37,899 nt of DNA from a virus (IMGVR_UViG_3300031566_000170:1-37899); one strand, 5' to 3'; positions 9,062-16,253 are shown, counted from the first letter of the stretch. Numbers and translations: made by a program. Notes: a model not told the origin generated them from the sequence alone.

Positions 9062-9907
9062 ATGCGACACAACTATCTGAATAACAAAGACTTATTATTA
9101 GAAATACACAAGAGCAAAACCACGTATTGCGTCTATAAGAAGCCGGAAGACGCCGATTATGACATAATCTTAAAGAAACTGACACAAATTAACCCATCAA
9201 ACATAAGAAATGCAAAGAAAAATAGAATTGATAGGCTAATGAAGCAACAGTTAGATCTTGTCAAGGATCGTAGCAAACTGAGGCAAATCAAACCGAGAGA
9301 AATACGGGACCAGGATCTAATTTTCCGTGTAATGACATTGGAGCATATACCCGAAGACATAGACAAAAATAAAGCGATAGAAGATGAGATCGATGCTGAG
9401 AATGAACCAGATGAGGCATTACTTAAAAAATTACAAATCGTTAAAAAATACGTTAAGGTAAATTTCCCGGCGTTCCAACACTATAGGATAGACAAAAACG
9501 GTCGGCCGCGCGTAGTCGGAAGATCACATTGGATTGGCGATTTTAAGACTGGTCACTTTCAGAAAGATCACGGCAACATGACAAATAAACTTGCACTAAT
9601 GTTTATGAAGTTGTGTGAGCGTTATGCTACTAGAGGAAACTGGCGAGGCTATACTTACAACGACGAAATGCGTAACCAAGCATTGCTGCAACTAATACAA
9701 ATAGGATTACAGTTCGACGAAAGTAAAAGTCAAAACCCGTTTGCATATTACACTGCGGTCATATCGAATTCGTTTACTAGAGTGTTAAACATCGAAAAGA
9801 AAAATCAAAACATAAGAGATGACATACTAGAAATGAATAACCTATCTCCTAGTTACACTAGACAGAACTCCGGAGGTGGCGGCGCTCATAGCGAAGAATA
9901 TGAATGA
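9062..9907 (+). CDS. 55: Late-transcription sigma factor gp55
   Basis: 281-residue homologue of T4 gp55, the divergent sigma-70-family subunit that directs host RNA polymerase to late promoters with a TATAAATA -10 element. The recognisable core is at residues about 190-260: RGNWRGYTYNDEMRNQALLQ, then LQFDESKSQNPFAYYTAVIS, NSFTRVLNIEKKNQNIRDD. These cover the sigma region 2 equivalent. It is longer than T4 gp55 (185) because of a Lys/Arg-rich N-terminal extension of about 100 residues. The start has a good AGGAG site and a sigma-70-type promoter. Its stop overlaps the next gene (ATGA). Many matching octamers in this window are its likely targets. Confidence 0.92.
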   Translation: MRHNYLNNKDLLLEIHKSKTTYCVYKKPEDADYDIILKKLTQINPSNIRNAKKNRIDRLMKQQLDLVKDRSKLRQIKPREIRDQDLIFRVMTLEHIPEDIDKNKAIEDEIDAENEPDEALLKKLQIVKKYVKVNFPAFQHYRIDKNGRPRVVGRSHWIGDFKTGHFQKDHGNMTNKLALMFMKLCERYATRGNWRGYTYNDEMRNQALLQLIQIGLQFDESKSQNPFAYYTAVISNSFTRVLNIEKKNQNIRDDILEMNNLSPSYTRQNSGGGGAHSEEYE

Positions 9908-10206
9908 TCGCAACGAGGGCTGATTTTATTGCAATAATGGTTTATGAAGGTGGGATAGACGAGGGTGCTTTGTTTATGCCCGAGACTGACCCATTCTTAA
10001 ATCCTGATCACACAAAGCCTCCAGCACATTGGTTTATTAATACCAAACCTATTGATCTTAATGAAGGTCGAAAAGGAACTTTTTTTAATTGGTGCAAAGA
10101 AAACCTCAAAGGATCAATTTTTTGTTATTACAGTCAGGGACTTGAAGAATGGTGGGGCTTCACCGAGAAAGATGATATATCTGTGTGGCTATTAAAATGG
10201 GGGTGA
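9904..10206 (+). CDS. Small hypothetical protein coupled to gp55
   Basis: 100-residue acidic protein of unknown function. Its start overlaps the gp55 stop as ATGA, which implies translational coupling and shared expression. The sequence is Trp/Phe-rich and ends in GFTEKDDISVWLLKWG. That ending (acidic patch, then hydrophobic run, then L-KW) resembles the ends of the two small proteins at 13539-13993, so it may be a distant member of that group. No catalytic motif, signal peptide or membrane segment is visible. Confidence 0.6.
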   Translation: MIATRADFIAIMVYEGGIDEGALFMPETDPFLNPDHTKPPAHWFINTKPIDLNEGRKGTFFNWCKENLKGSIFCYYSQGLEEWWGFTEKDDISVWLLKWG

Positions 10207-10211
10207 ATTGA

Positions 10212-10235
10212 ACACGAACTGTTTGAGTTCCGTGT
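10212..10235. promoter_or_regulatory. Inverted repeat overlapping the gene 47 promoter
   Basis: ACACGAACT (10212-10220) and AGTTCCGTGT (10226-10235) pair over nine base pairs with one bulged C and a GTTTG loop. No T-run follows. It overlaps the putative -35 region of gene 47, so it could be an operator or an mRNA hairpin. Confidence 0.45.
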
Positions 10236-10249
10236 AAATTTGCTATATA
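10222..10249 (+). promoter_or_regulatory. Extended -10 promoter of gene 47
   Basis: TG-C-TATATA at 10241-10249 is an extended -10 element, with a poor -35 (TTTGAG, 10222-10227) 16 bases upstream. The gene 47 ATG is only nine bases after the -10 and has no Shine-Dalgarno sequence. Confidence 0.45.
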
Positions 10250-10258
10250 CTTTAACAC

Positions 10259-11272
10259 ATGAAAAAACTTTTTAATAAGGCAATTGCATTTACAGATATT
10301 CATCTCGGCGCAAAAAGTAACAGTCAAATTCATAATAACGATTGCATCAATTTCGTTAAGTGGATGATCACCGTTGCTAAGAAAGAAGAATGCGAGACTT
10401 GTTTTTTCTTGGGCGATTACCATAACAACAGAGCAAGCATCAATATCATAACTTTGAATTATAGTTTACGATGTTTGGAACTTCTAAGTGAAAACTTCAA
10501 ACAGGTGTACTTCATTCCAGGTAACCACGATCTTTACTATAGAGACAAACGCGATGTCAAAAGTATCGAGTGGGCAAAACATATTCCAAACATAAATGTT
10601 ATTAATGATTTTACAATTATAGACAACGTTGCATTGATCCCGTGGATGGTTGGGCAGGAGTACAAACAAATTGCTAAGATAAGCGAACAGTACATGTTTG
10701 GCCATTTTGAATTGCCTCACTTTAAAATGAATGCAATGATTGAAATGCCGGACCAGGGGGAAATTAAGCGCGAAGACTTCAGCAATGTCGGGCAGGTCTT
10801 CTCCGGACACTTCCACAAACGACAAACAAATAAAAACATCACGTATATGGGAAATTGTTTCCCACATAACTACGCTGATGCAGGTGATACCGAACGAGGC
10901 TGCATGGTATTGGAATGGGGCAAGAAGCCGGAGTACCATACATGGCCTGATCAGCCTACCTATTCTGTATACGATTTCTCTACATTATTAGAAGACCCTG
11001 AAAAACTACTAAAGCCCAACATGCATATACGGGTTAATTTAGACGTTGATATTAGCTACGAAGAAGCGAATTTTGTTAAGGAAACGTTCGTAAAGACCTA
11101 CAAACTAAGAGAAATTACGTTAATTCCTGCGAAAAAAGAATTGCATGAGTATGAGAACAAAGCTGAGATTAAATTTGAAAGTGTAGATCAAATTGTGTTT
11201 GGACAGTTAACCGCTATTGAGAGCGATCACTTCGACAAAAATATTTTGTTGGATATCTATAAACATTTATAA
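10259..11272 (+). CDS. 47: Recombination endonuclease subunit gp47 (Mre11/SbcD-like)
   Basis: 337-residue calcineurin-like metallophosphoesterase. With gp46 it forms the SbcCD/Mre11-Rad50-type nuclease that processes DNA ends for recombination-dependent replication. All metal-binding motifs are visible: DIHLGAKS (residues 18-25), LGDYHNNR (about 52-59), PGNHDLYY (about 88-95) and SGHFHKRQ (about 180-187). Length matches T4 gp47 (339). It is followed directly by gene 46. The ATG at 10259 has no ribosome-binding site but lies nine bases after an extended -10 element, so the mRNA may be leaderless. Confidence 0.93.
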   Translation: MKKLFNKAIAFTDIHLGAKSNSQIHNNDCINFVKWMITVAKKEECETCFFLGDYHNNRASINIITLNYSLRCLELLSENFKQVYFIPGNHDLYYRDKRDVKSIEWAKHIPNINVINDFTIIDNVALIPWMVGQEYKQIAKISEQYMFGHFELPHFKMNAMIEMPDQGEIKREDFSNVGQVFSGHFHKRQTNKNITYMGNCFPHNYADAGDTERGCMVLEWGKKPEYHTWPDQPTYSVYDFSTLLEDPEKLLKPNMHIRVNLDVDISYEEANFVKETFVKTYKLREITLIPAKKELHEYENKAEIKFESVDQIVFGQLTAIESDHFDKNILLDIYKHL

Positions 11273-11275
11273 TTG

Positions 11276-13066
11276 ATGAGTATAAAGATAAAGAACCTAA
11301 CAGTTAAAAACTTTATGAGCATTGGTAATGTTACGCAAGCTATCGACTTTGATCGAACTGACTTAACATTAGTACTGGGAGAAAACCTCGATTTAGGTGG
11401 AGACGACGCAGGTGCTAGAAATGGTACTGGGAAGACTACTATAGTCAATGCTTTGAGTTATGCACTGTACGGACAAGCTCTTACCAATATTAAGCGCGAC
11501 AACCTAATTAACAAAACTAACAATAAGAACATGTTAGTTACTATTACGTTTGAATGCGAAGGAACATCCTATCACATTGAACGAGGACGGAAAGTAAACC
11601 TGTTAAAATTCTTTGTTAACAACGAAGAAAAGGAGATAACAGACGACAATTCTCAGGGTGACAGTAGACAGACACAGCACGACATAGAACGATTAATCGG
11701 AATGTCCCACGACATGTTCAAACATATTGTCGCCCTCAATACATACACCGAACCATTCCTTAGTTTAAAGGCCTCAGATCAACGTTCAATTATCGAACAG
11801 CTATTAGGTATCACTCTTCTCAGTGAAAAAGCTGAAGTATTGAAAGAGCAGATTAAGACAACAAAAGATATGATCGTTGAGGAAGATTACAAGATCAAAG
11901 CTAACCAGGAAGCAAACACAAGAGTGGAAGAACAGATTGACAATTTAAAGAGGCGTCACGTACTTTGGATTAAACAACACGACGAGGATCTAGCCAAGAT
12001 TCAAAAAGCTTTATCTGCACTAGAGGAAGTAGATATTGAAAAAGAATTATCTCTGCACGAAACTTGGAAAACGTTTAACAATGAGAAGCGAGAGTTTAAT
12101 ACAGTCAATAAGGACTTAACTAGAACCATCAAAGAAGCAGATCAAATTCTCAAAACTGTAGAAAAACTAGACGTCGAAATAAAAAGCCTAGCTGAACACA
12201 AATGCTATGCATGTGGACAAAAATTACATGACACAAAACACAACAGCATTATCAAAGCGAAGAAAACGGAACTTAAAAAATCTAAAACTGAACTAAGTCT
12301 AGCAGAATCTAGCTTAGAAGAATTACAAAACAAAATCAAAACCCTAGGCTTTGAGGACAAAAAACTAGCGGACACATTCTATTCTAAATTAGAAGATGCT
12401 TACAACCACAAGTCTAGCTTCGAAAACTTAAACCATCAGCTTACGACTAAAATAGCTGCGCAAGACCCATATAAAGATCAAATTACAGAAATGACCGTCA
12501 AAGCTGTTGTTGAAGTTAACTATGATATGATGAATGAGTTAGTGAAGTTAAAAGAGCACCAAGAATTTTTACTAAAGCTGTTAACAAGCAAAGACAGTTT
12601 TATTCGCAAGCGTATTATTGATCAAAACCTAAACTACTTAAATTCTAGACTGGAAATTTACTTAGACAAGATTGGCTTGCCACATAGCGTAACGTTCTTA
12701 AACGATTTGAGCGTAGACATTAAAGAACTTGGACGTGACTTAGACTTTGACAACCTTAGCAGAGGTGAGCGCAATAGGTTGATACTAAGTTTAAGCTGGG
12801 CATTTAGAGATGTTTGGGAAAGTTTGTACAAGCCTGTTAACCTACTGTTCATTGACGAATTGATCGACAGTGGACTAGACAGTTCTGGCGTTGAAGCTGC
12901 TATGGGAATCTTAAAGCGCATGAGCAGAGACTTAAACAAGAGTATTTGGTTAATTAGCCATAAAGATGAACTAGCAGCAAGAGTAAATAATGTCTTGCAT
13001 GTTATTAAGGAAAATGGATTTACAAGCTACAGTAATTATGTAGATGTGGGAGCAACAGCATTATGA
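11276..13066 (+). CDS. 46: Recombination endonuclease subunit gp46 (Rad50/SbcC-like ATPase)
   Basis: 596-residue SMC-like ATPase partner of gp47. Residues about 45-55 hold Walker A (NGTGKTTIV). The middle is a coiled coil broken near residue 315 by the zinc hook CYACGQK. The C-terminus holds the ABC signature LSRGERNRLILSLSWAF (about 497-513), Walker B NLLFIDELIDSGLDSSG (about 523-539) and the H-loop WLISHKDE. T4 gp46 has 560 residues. A TTG codon at 11273 immediately precedes the ATG at 11276; I chose the ATG. The stop overlaps the next start as ATGA. Confidence 0.94.
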   Translation: MSIKIKNLTVKNFMSIGNVTQAIDFDRTDLTLVLGENLDLGGDDAGARNGTGKTTIVNALSYALYGQALTNIKRDNLINKTNNKNMLVTITFECEGTSYHIERGRKVNLLKFFVNNEEKEITDDNSQGDSRQTQHDIERLIGMSHDMFKHIVALNTYTEPFLSLKASDQRSIIEQLLGITLLSEKAEVLKEQIKTTKDMIVEEDYKIKANQEANTRVEEQIDNLKRRHVLWIKQHDEDLAKIQKALSALEEVDIEKELSLHETWKTFNNEKREFNTVNKDLTRTIKEADQILKTVEKLDVEIKSLAEHKCYACGQKLHDTKHNSIIKAKKTELKKSKTELSLAESSLEELQNKIKTLGFEDKKLADTFYSKLEDAYNHKSSFENLNHQLTTKIAAQDPYKDQITEMTVKAVVEVNYDMMNELVKLKEHQEFLLKLLTSKDSFIRKRIIDQNLNYLNSRLEIYLDKIGLPHSVTFLNDLSVDIKELGRDLDFDNLSRGERNRLILSLSWAFRDVWESLYKPVNLLFIDELIDSGLDSSGVEAAMGILKRMSRDLNKSIWLISHKDELAARVNNVLHVIKENGFTSYSNYVDVGATAL

Positions 13067-13539
13067 AAACTGAACGGTTAGGACATTATGTCTCTAATAA
13101 AAACGAACGAACGTATGTCTGTTTTTATAGTGACCACTTAGCACTAAGTCCAGCGTACCCTAGTTTTCTACATGGGGTTGCAGAAATGGTTGAGAGTGGT
13201 GCTGGCTACGGTATGACGTTTTGGAAAGATGATGAATGCCAAACTATGTATGTCCGAGATATTACAGACGGTGAGCCTGGGCCTGTCGTTGCTTCGACAG
13301 TGTTTAGACACGTTGCGGAACAATCTTATATTTGGATTGAGATGACTAGTGTTAACAAAGACCATCGAGGACAACGCCTATATCAATTTATGCATGAGTA
13401 CTATGAGGCCCTAGCAAAACGTTGGGGCGTTAAAAAATTGTCTGGCAATGTAAACGTAAACAATATTGCCTCAGTTAAACAACGTGAGTCGGTAGGATTT
13501 AAAACGAGATTATTAGTGCAGGATAAGATCATCAAATAA
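13063..13539 (+). CDS. GNAT-family N-acetyltransferase
   Basis: 158-residue protein with the GNAT acetyl-CoA-binding fold in its second half. After a beta strand (IWIEMTSVNKD) comes the motif A loop HRGQRLYQFMHEYYEALAKR (residues about 106-125), then the motif B segment NVNNIASVKQRESVGFK near the C-terminus, where Asn and the ESVGF ending are typical. The acceptor substrate cannot be told from sequence; acetylation of a small molecule or of a host protein are both possible. It overlaps gp46 by four bases and the next small gene by one base, so it belongs to the 47-46 transcription unit. Confidence 0.8.
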   Translation: MKTERLGHYVSNKNERTYVCFYSDHLALSPAYPSFLHGVAEMVESGAGYGMTFWKDDECQTMYVRDITDGEPGPVVASTVFRHVAEQSYIWIEMTSVNKDHRGQRLYQFMHEYYEALAKRWGVKKLSGNVNVNNIASVKQRESVGFKTRLLVQDKIIK

Positions 13540-13790
13540 TGAATTTGCACTTCGATCCTATGTACCATCAATATTATGAACAATACACTGAGGGATGGAT
13601 TCGTGTACCCATAGAATCATTTTTTGGAGACCCACACGAGTATAGACACAGTGATTTAGTAAATGCTCTGCACTCCTTTAAATCCGACAAAGGGTTTGCA
13701 GTTATTAATCGGCGTGATCGGATAACAACCGTATTGTTTGAGAACGAATATGATGCTACAATGTTCTTATTGAAATGGAAGCAAACATGA
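13539..13790 (+). CDS. Small hypothetical protein, first of a tandem paralogue pair
   Basis: 83 residues. It shares a pattern with the next gene: GWIRVPIESFF, R-SDLVNALHSFKSDKGF, then FENEYDATMFLLKWKQT at the end. The neighbour has NWVTVPYTEW, R-LSDLLENHKSDKRF and FESEEDAIVISLKWT. This shows a tandem duplication with divergence. Function is unknown. The small size, mixed alpha/beta pattern and conserved W-VP and L-KW motifs suggest a compact domain that could bind another protein. The start overlaps the GNAT stop (TAATG) and its own stop overlaps the next ATG (ATGA). Confidence 0.7.
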   Translation: MNLHFDPMYHQYYEQYTEGWIRVPIESFFGDPHEYRHSDLVNALHSFKSDKGFAVINRRDRITTVLFENEYDATMFLLKWKQT

Positions 13791-13993
13791 AATACTTATA
13801 TTCAACCGAGGGAATTAACACAGATAATTGGGTTACCGTTCCGTATACGGAATGGCGCTATGATGCAGATTTCAGACGATTATCGGACTTACTTGAGAAT
13901 CATAAATCTGACAAAAGATTCACATTCGACAACCACGCCTTAAAATTTGAATCAGAAGAGGATGCTATTGTAATCTCATTAAAATGGACATAA
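13787..13993 (+). CDS. Small hypothetical protein, second of the tandem pair
   Basis: 68 residues from the ATG at 13787, which overlaps the preceding stop as ATGA; an earlier in-frame ATG at 13775 would add four residues and is less likely. It is a paralogue of the gene before it (see the shared VP, SDL, KSDK-F and FE-E-DA-L-KW motifs). Function is unknown. It ends the tightly overlapped 47-46-GNAT unit; 51 non-coding bases with a new promoter follow. Confidence 0.65.
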   Translation: MKYLYSTEGINTDNWVTVPYTEWRYDADFRRLSDLLENHKSDKRFTFDNHALKFESEEDAIVISLKWT

Positions 13994-14013
13994 ATTTTTA
14001 GCGTTAATTTGCA

Positions 14014-14022
14014 TGGTATAAC
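14014..14022 (+). promoter_or_regulatory. Extended -10 promoter of the Hc1-like gene
   Basis: TG-G-TATAAC at 14014-14022 is an extended -10 element 22 bases before the ATG at 14045. The upstream ATTTGC is shared with the gene 47 promoter region (TAAATTTGC and TTAATTTGC). No convincing -35 is seen. Confidence 0.45.
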
Positions 14023-14044
14023 TATGTTTACAAAGGAAACAACT

Positions 14045-14233
14045 ATGAACACAGATACACACAACAGAATTATTGAATTAGTTGGAACATACACTAACGA
14101 AAACGAAAGATTCGTTACCAAAGGTGTTAAAGCATCAGCAGCTAGAGCCCGTAAAGCTTTATCTGAGATGAGCAAACTCCTAAAAGTACGTCGATCGGAG
14201 ATTCAGGAAGCAAAAGTTTCATTAGTTAAGTAA
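14045..14233 (+). CDS. Histone H1-like (Hc1-type) DNA-binding protein
   Basis: 62 residues from the ATG at 14045, chosen because AAAGGAA lies nine bases upstream; the frame is open a little further 5'. The sequence resembles the N-terminal Hc1/histone H1-like domain found in many phages and in Chlamydia: a helix (NRIIELVGTYTNENERF), then KGVKASAARARKALSEMSKL, then LKVRRSEIQEAK, with regularly spaced Lys/Arg. Such proteins are thought to bind or compact DNA; the role in phage is not established. A nuclease gene follows directly. Confidence 0.65.
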   Translation: MNTDTHNRIIELVGTYTNENERFVTKGVKASAARARKALSEMSKLLKVRRSEIQEAKVSLVK

Positions 14234-14236
14234 TTG

Positions 14237-14752
14237 ATGCCAAGTCCGTCTAAAGCCAAAGGATCAAGTTGGGAAAGAGATGTAGCAAGATTCTTATCCA
14301 GCATGTATAACGAAAGCTTTATACGGGCTCCGGGAAGTGGGGCATATACGGGTGGCAAAAATGTCGTCCGTAAAAGTATTTTGCATGAAGGACAAATACG
14401 AAACTTTAAAGGTGACATTGTCCCAGGAGAATCGTTTCCAAAATTCAATGCGGAATGCAAATCATACAAAGACTTCCCGTTTCACTTATTTTTCTCAGGC
14501 CCAATTAGACAACTAGACGAATGGATTGATCAATTATTAGACGCAGCTGACGAGGGTGACTTTAATATATTGATTATGAAGTTTAACAACAAAGGCAAAT
14601 ACATAGCTACCGAAGCAAAACATTTCCCACCATTAGCCCAACCCTTAGGCATTCAGTACCACCATCAAAAAGATAACTCACTCTGGCAGATCACCGAATA
14701 TAACAACTTTTGGCAATTTAACAAAGACGCCGTTAAGGCTCTTTGCACATAG
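14237..14752 (+). CDS. PD-(D/E)XK-type nuclease, possibly Holliday-junction resolvase-like
   Basis: 171 residues from the ATG at 14237 (a TTG at 14234 precedes it). The N-terminus KGSSWERDVARFLSSMY carries the conserved early Glu, and APGSGAYTGGKN follows. The nuclease core is KGDIVPGE (Asp) followed by FNAECKSYK (E-x-K) at residues about 58-78, the layout of PD-(D/E)XK enzymes such as RecB-like, Vrr and resolvase-type nucleases. Its place beside 46/47 supports a role in recombination or DNA-end processing. The substrate cannot be read from sequence. Confidence 0.72.
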   Translation: MPSPSKAKGSSWERDVARFLSSMYNESFIRAPGSGAYTGGKNVVRKSILHEGQIRNFKGDIVPGESFPKFNAECKSYKDFPFHLFFSGPIRQLDEWIDQLLDAADEGDFNILIMKFNNKGKYIATEAKHFPPLAQPLGIQYHHQKDNSLWQITEYNNFWQFNKDAVKALCT

Positions 14753-15100
14753 TAGCACTGTTTGGTCGGCGTTGGTCGACTCTCATCGAGACTGCCGCCA
14801 AGGAGCGACGCCGTCGGATAATTTTGAGCGCTACAATAAACTAAAAAATTTAGGCTCTGTGAAACAGGTACAACCTAAGCTGACTATATTTCGATTGTTA
14901 GGGATGTTAGCGGTTCCGTTGGTATGACGAAGCTAGAGTAGGGGGAGATAGGCCAACTGCCTCCATGCTTAATTGCAATCTCTTTTAACAAGATGACTAT
15001 GGACTCGACGAATGTCTATATCATATTTTGCCCGCGGACGGGCGAATTATGACCTCAGATCTGACGAAATATCTAAAGCTTACTATTAGGATACGGTACT
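14753..15100 (+). ncRNA. Gene-free, densely structured intergenic region (candidate structured RNA)
   Basis: About 350 bases between convergent genes with no credible ORF. Several GC-rich pairings stand out against the AT-rich genome. CGGCGT (14767-14772) pairs with ACGCCG (14808-14813) and encloses TGG/CCA and TCTC/GAGA with an ATC loop. TTAGG (14850-14854) pairs with CCTAA (14874-14878) around CTGT-GAA-ACAG. TAGC (14908-14911) pairs with GCTA (14932-14935). GGC/GCC at 14951-14961 is flanked by GGA/TCC. GCCCG-CGGA-CGGGC lies at 15030-15043. I found no match to tmRNA, RNase P RNA, group I intron or tRNA consensus. Strand is assigned plus only because the upstream gene reads that way. Confidence 0.45.
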
Positions 15101-15134
15101 AAAAGATAAAATGTCTGAGCGCTAGCGAAAGACA
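15101..15134 (-). terminator. Terminator of the gene 26 operon
   Basis: On the minus strand TGTCT (15134-15130) pairs with AGACA (15116-15112) around a loop containing the palindrome CGCTAGCG. It is followed by TTTTATCTTTT (15111-15101). A second perfect hairpin, AGATGTTC-GAA-GAACATCT as read on plus (15134-15152), lies between it and the stop codon. Confidence 0.6.
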
Positions 15135-15151
15135 GATGTTCGAAGAACATC

Positions 15152-15370
15152 TTAAAAGAATGGCAGTCCGGTTTTCTTAGTAGTCTCGAAGTTTTCCTCT
15201 ATCAACTTATGAATTGTGTCACGTTCAAATTGACTTAACTCATATGCAGTTTCATAGGACAAGCCGCCGCGCATGTACCATGTAAACTTAAACGCTTCGA
15301 CAGTAAAGGCTTTTGACTCGTTCTCGTATTGCTCTAATAGCCCTACGATAGCGTCGTTATCTAAAATCAA
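15152..15370 (-). CDS. Small ORF overlapping gp26, possible frameshift extension
   Basis: 72 codons directly after gene 26, in the -1 frame relative to it. The only available start is a TTG overlapping the gp26 stop as TTGA; no ATG or GTG is near. The product is acidic and helical (LLEQYENESKAF, ERDTIHKLIEENFETTKK). Because gp26 ends with a canonical slippery heptamer (15382-15388) 12 bases before its stop, this ORF could be made as a C-terminal extension of gp26. That is the way the lambda G-GT tail chaperones are made just before a tape measure gene. Position alternatively fits a small hub assembly factor such as a reduced gp51. The gene looks real from its coding character; the mode of expression is inferred. 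Confidence 0.55.
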   Translation of the reverse strand: MILDNDAIVGLLEQYENESKAFTVEAFKFTWYMRGGLSYETAYELSQFERDTIHKLIEENFETTKKTGLPFF

Positions 15371-16209
15371 AAGCCGTCGGCGAAAAAACTTGCATGATCA
15401 AACTCAAAGTTAGTAGAATATTCAAAGCTACATTCATCACATTTTATCTTGAACGGTTTAAGTGCCATAACCTCTGCAAAACCACTAAGAACTTTTTGTA
15501 CTTCACGGATTACTTTACTATCTGAATTTTCATAGTATTCTATTATTTGTTTTTTATCAGTTACTTCTATTCCATCGACTTTAATAATCTCAGTACTAAT
15601 TGATAGACTTTGAAGATTGATATTTAATAGGTTAGATAAACTGTCTTTAAGCTTTAAGCTACGATCCTTCTCGTCGAGATTTGGATCTTCAAGAATTCTC
15701 ATTGTTTGTTCTTCTGCAAACTTAGCTTGATTCTCATTATTAAATTCAAAATAGTTTTGTGGACGAAATTTAAATTCTAAATCTTCAATTTTGTGCCACT
15801 GTGTGTAATCAGGCATTGCTAATTGTTCTAATGCATTCCTTAAATCTGCCGCATACGGTGAAACAGCTTTACATTCTGGACACGTTGAATCAAATTTCAA
15901 CTCATGCCCATAACTAGCAATTCGTATTGCTATAAGCAGGTAATCGATATCTACGCTTGGCATTTCCCAGGCATTCTTAATACTAGGACAACAACTTTGA
16001 ACGGTATTAACTGTGCTTTCTCCGTTAAGTAATGCGTCTGGAGTTCTCAGCATTATCTCATCTTTTGTTGTCATTGGATAAATCGGAATTTCTCCGTTGA
16101 CTGGTAATTCGATTGATCCTTCCTTCCAATACATTCCTTTACTTGGTAACTTAACATAAATTGCTGGTTTTCGAAAGTGTTTAACAAGTGGATTTGGTTG
16201 CATTTCCAT
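15367..16209 (-). CDS. 26: Baseplate hub / hub-assembly protein gp26
   Basis: 280-residue homologue of T4 gp26 (208 residues), needed for baseplate hub assembly. The conserved N-terminal part is KLPSKGMYWKEGSIELPVNG (residues 20-39), then IYPMTTKDEIMLRTPDALLN (43-62), and QSCCPSIKNAW with LLIAIRIASYGHEL. Two CxxC pairs, CPEC (about residue 110) and CDEC (about 258), could bind zinc. It diverges from the tape measure gene with face-to-face late promoters between them. The 3' end contains a U-UUU-UUC slippery heptamer and overlaps the next ORF by four bases. Confidence 0.85.
   Translation of the reverse strand: MEMQPNPLVKHFRKPAIYVKLPSKGMYWKEGSIELPVNGEIPIYPMTTKDEIMLRTPDALLNGESTVNTVQSCCPSIKNAWEMPSVDIDYLLIAIRIASYGHELKFDSTCPECKAVSPYAADLRNALEQLAMPDYTQWHKIEDLEFKFRPQNYFEFNNENQAKFAEEQTMRILEDPNLDEKDRSLKLKDSLSNLLNINLQSLSISTEIIKVDGIEVTDKKQIIEYYENSDSKVIREVQKVLSGFAEVMALKPFKIKCDECSFEYSTNFEFDHASFFADGF
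15382..15388 (-). other. Candidate -1 ribosomal frameshift site U UUU UUC
   Basis: On the minus strand the gp26 zero frame reads AGT TTT TTC, giving the canonical X XXY YYZ heptamer T-TTT-TTC 12 bases before the stop. A -1 slip bypasses the stop and enters the 72-codon ORF. A second run, TTT-TGA, sits at the stop itself. Confidence 0.5.
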
Positions 16210-16222
16210 AATAATTAGATCC

Positions 16223-16230
16223 TATAAATA
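16223..16230 (+). promoter_or_regulatory. Late promoter octamer TATAAATA for the tape measure gene
   Basis: A perfect T4 late octamer 23 bases before the ATG at 16254. It faces the minus-strand octamer at 16237-16244, six bases away. Confidence 0.7.
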
Positions 16231-16236
16231 TACTAG

Positions 16237-16244
16237 TATTTATT
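16237..16244 (-). promoter_or_regulatory. Late promoter octamer AATAAATA for gene 26
   Basis: Minus-strand octamer 27 bases before the gene 26 start, with AGGATC as a ribosome-binding site in between. It faces the tape measure promoter. Confidence 0.6.
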
Positions 16245-16253
16245 GGTATAAAA

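Noticed and set aside
10484-10939. Minus-strand frame of 151 codons inside gene 47
   Set aside because: Gene 47 shows every metallophosphoesterase motif; the opposite frame is only its reverse.
13775-13786. Upstream ATG for the second tandem small protein
   Set aside because: The ATG at 13787 forms the ATGA overlap typical of this operon; the upstream codon would add only four residues inside the previous gene.
14753-15100. Group I intron, tmRNA or RNase P RNA
   Set aside because: Fragments resembling an intron S element (AAGATGACTAT) and a GAAACAG motif occur, but the paired R/P elements, a tag frame, tRNA-like ends and the GAGGAAAGTCC motif are all absent, and no gene is interrupted.
15134-15152. 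Perfect hairpin AGATGTTC-GAA-GAACATCT as a terminator of the plus-strand cluster
   Set aside because: No T-run follows on the plus strand (TAAAAG instead); it more likely belongs to the minus-strand terminator region after the gene 26 operon.
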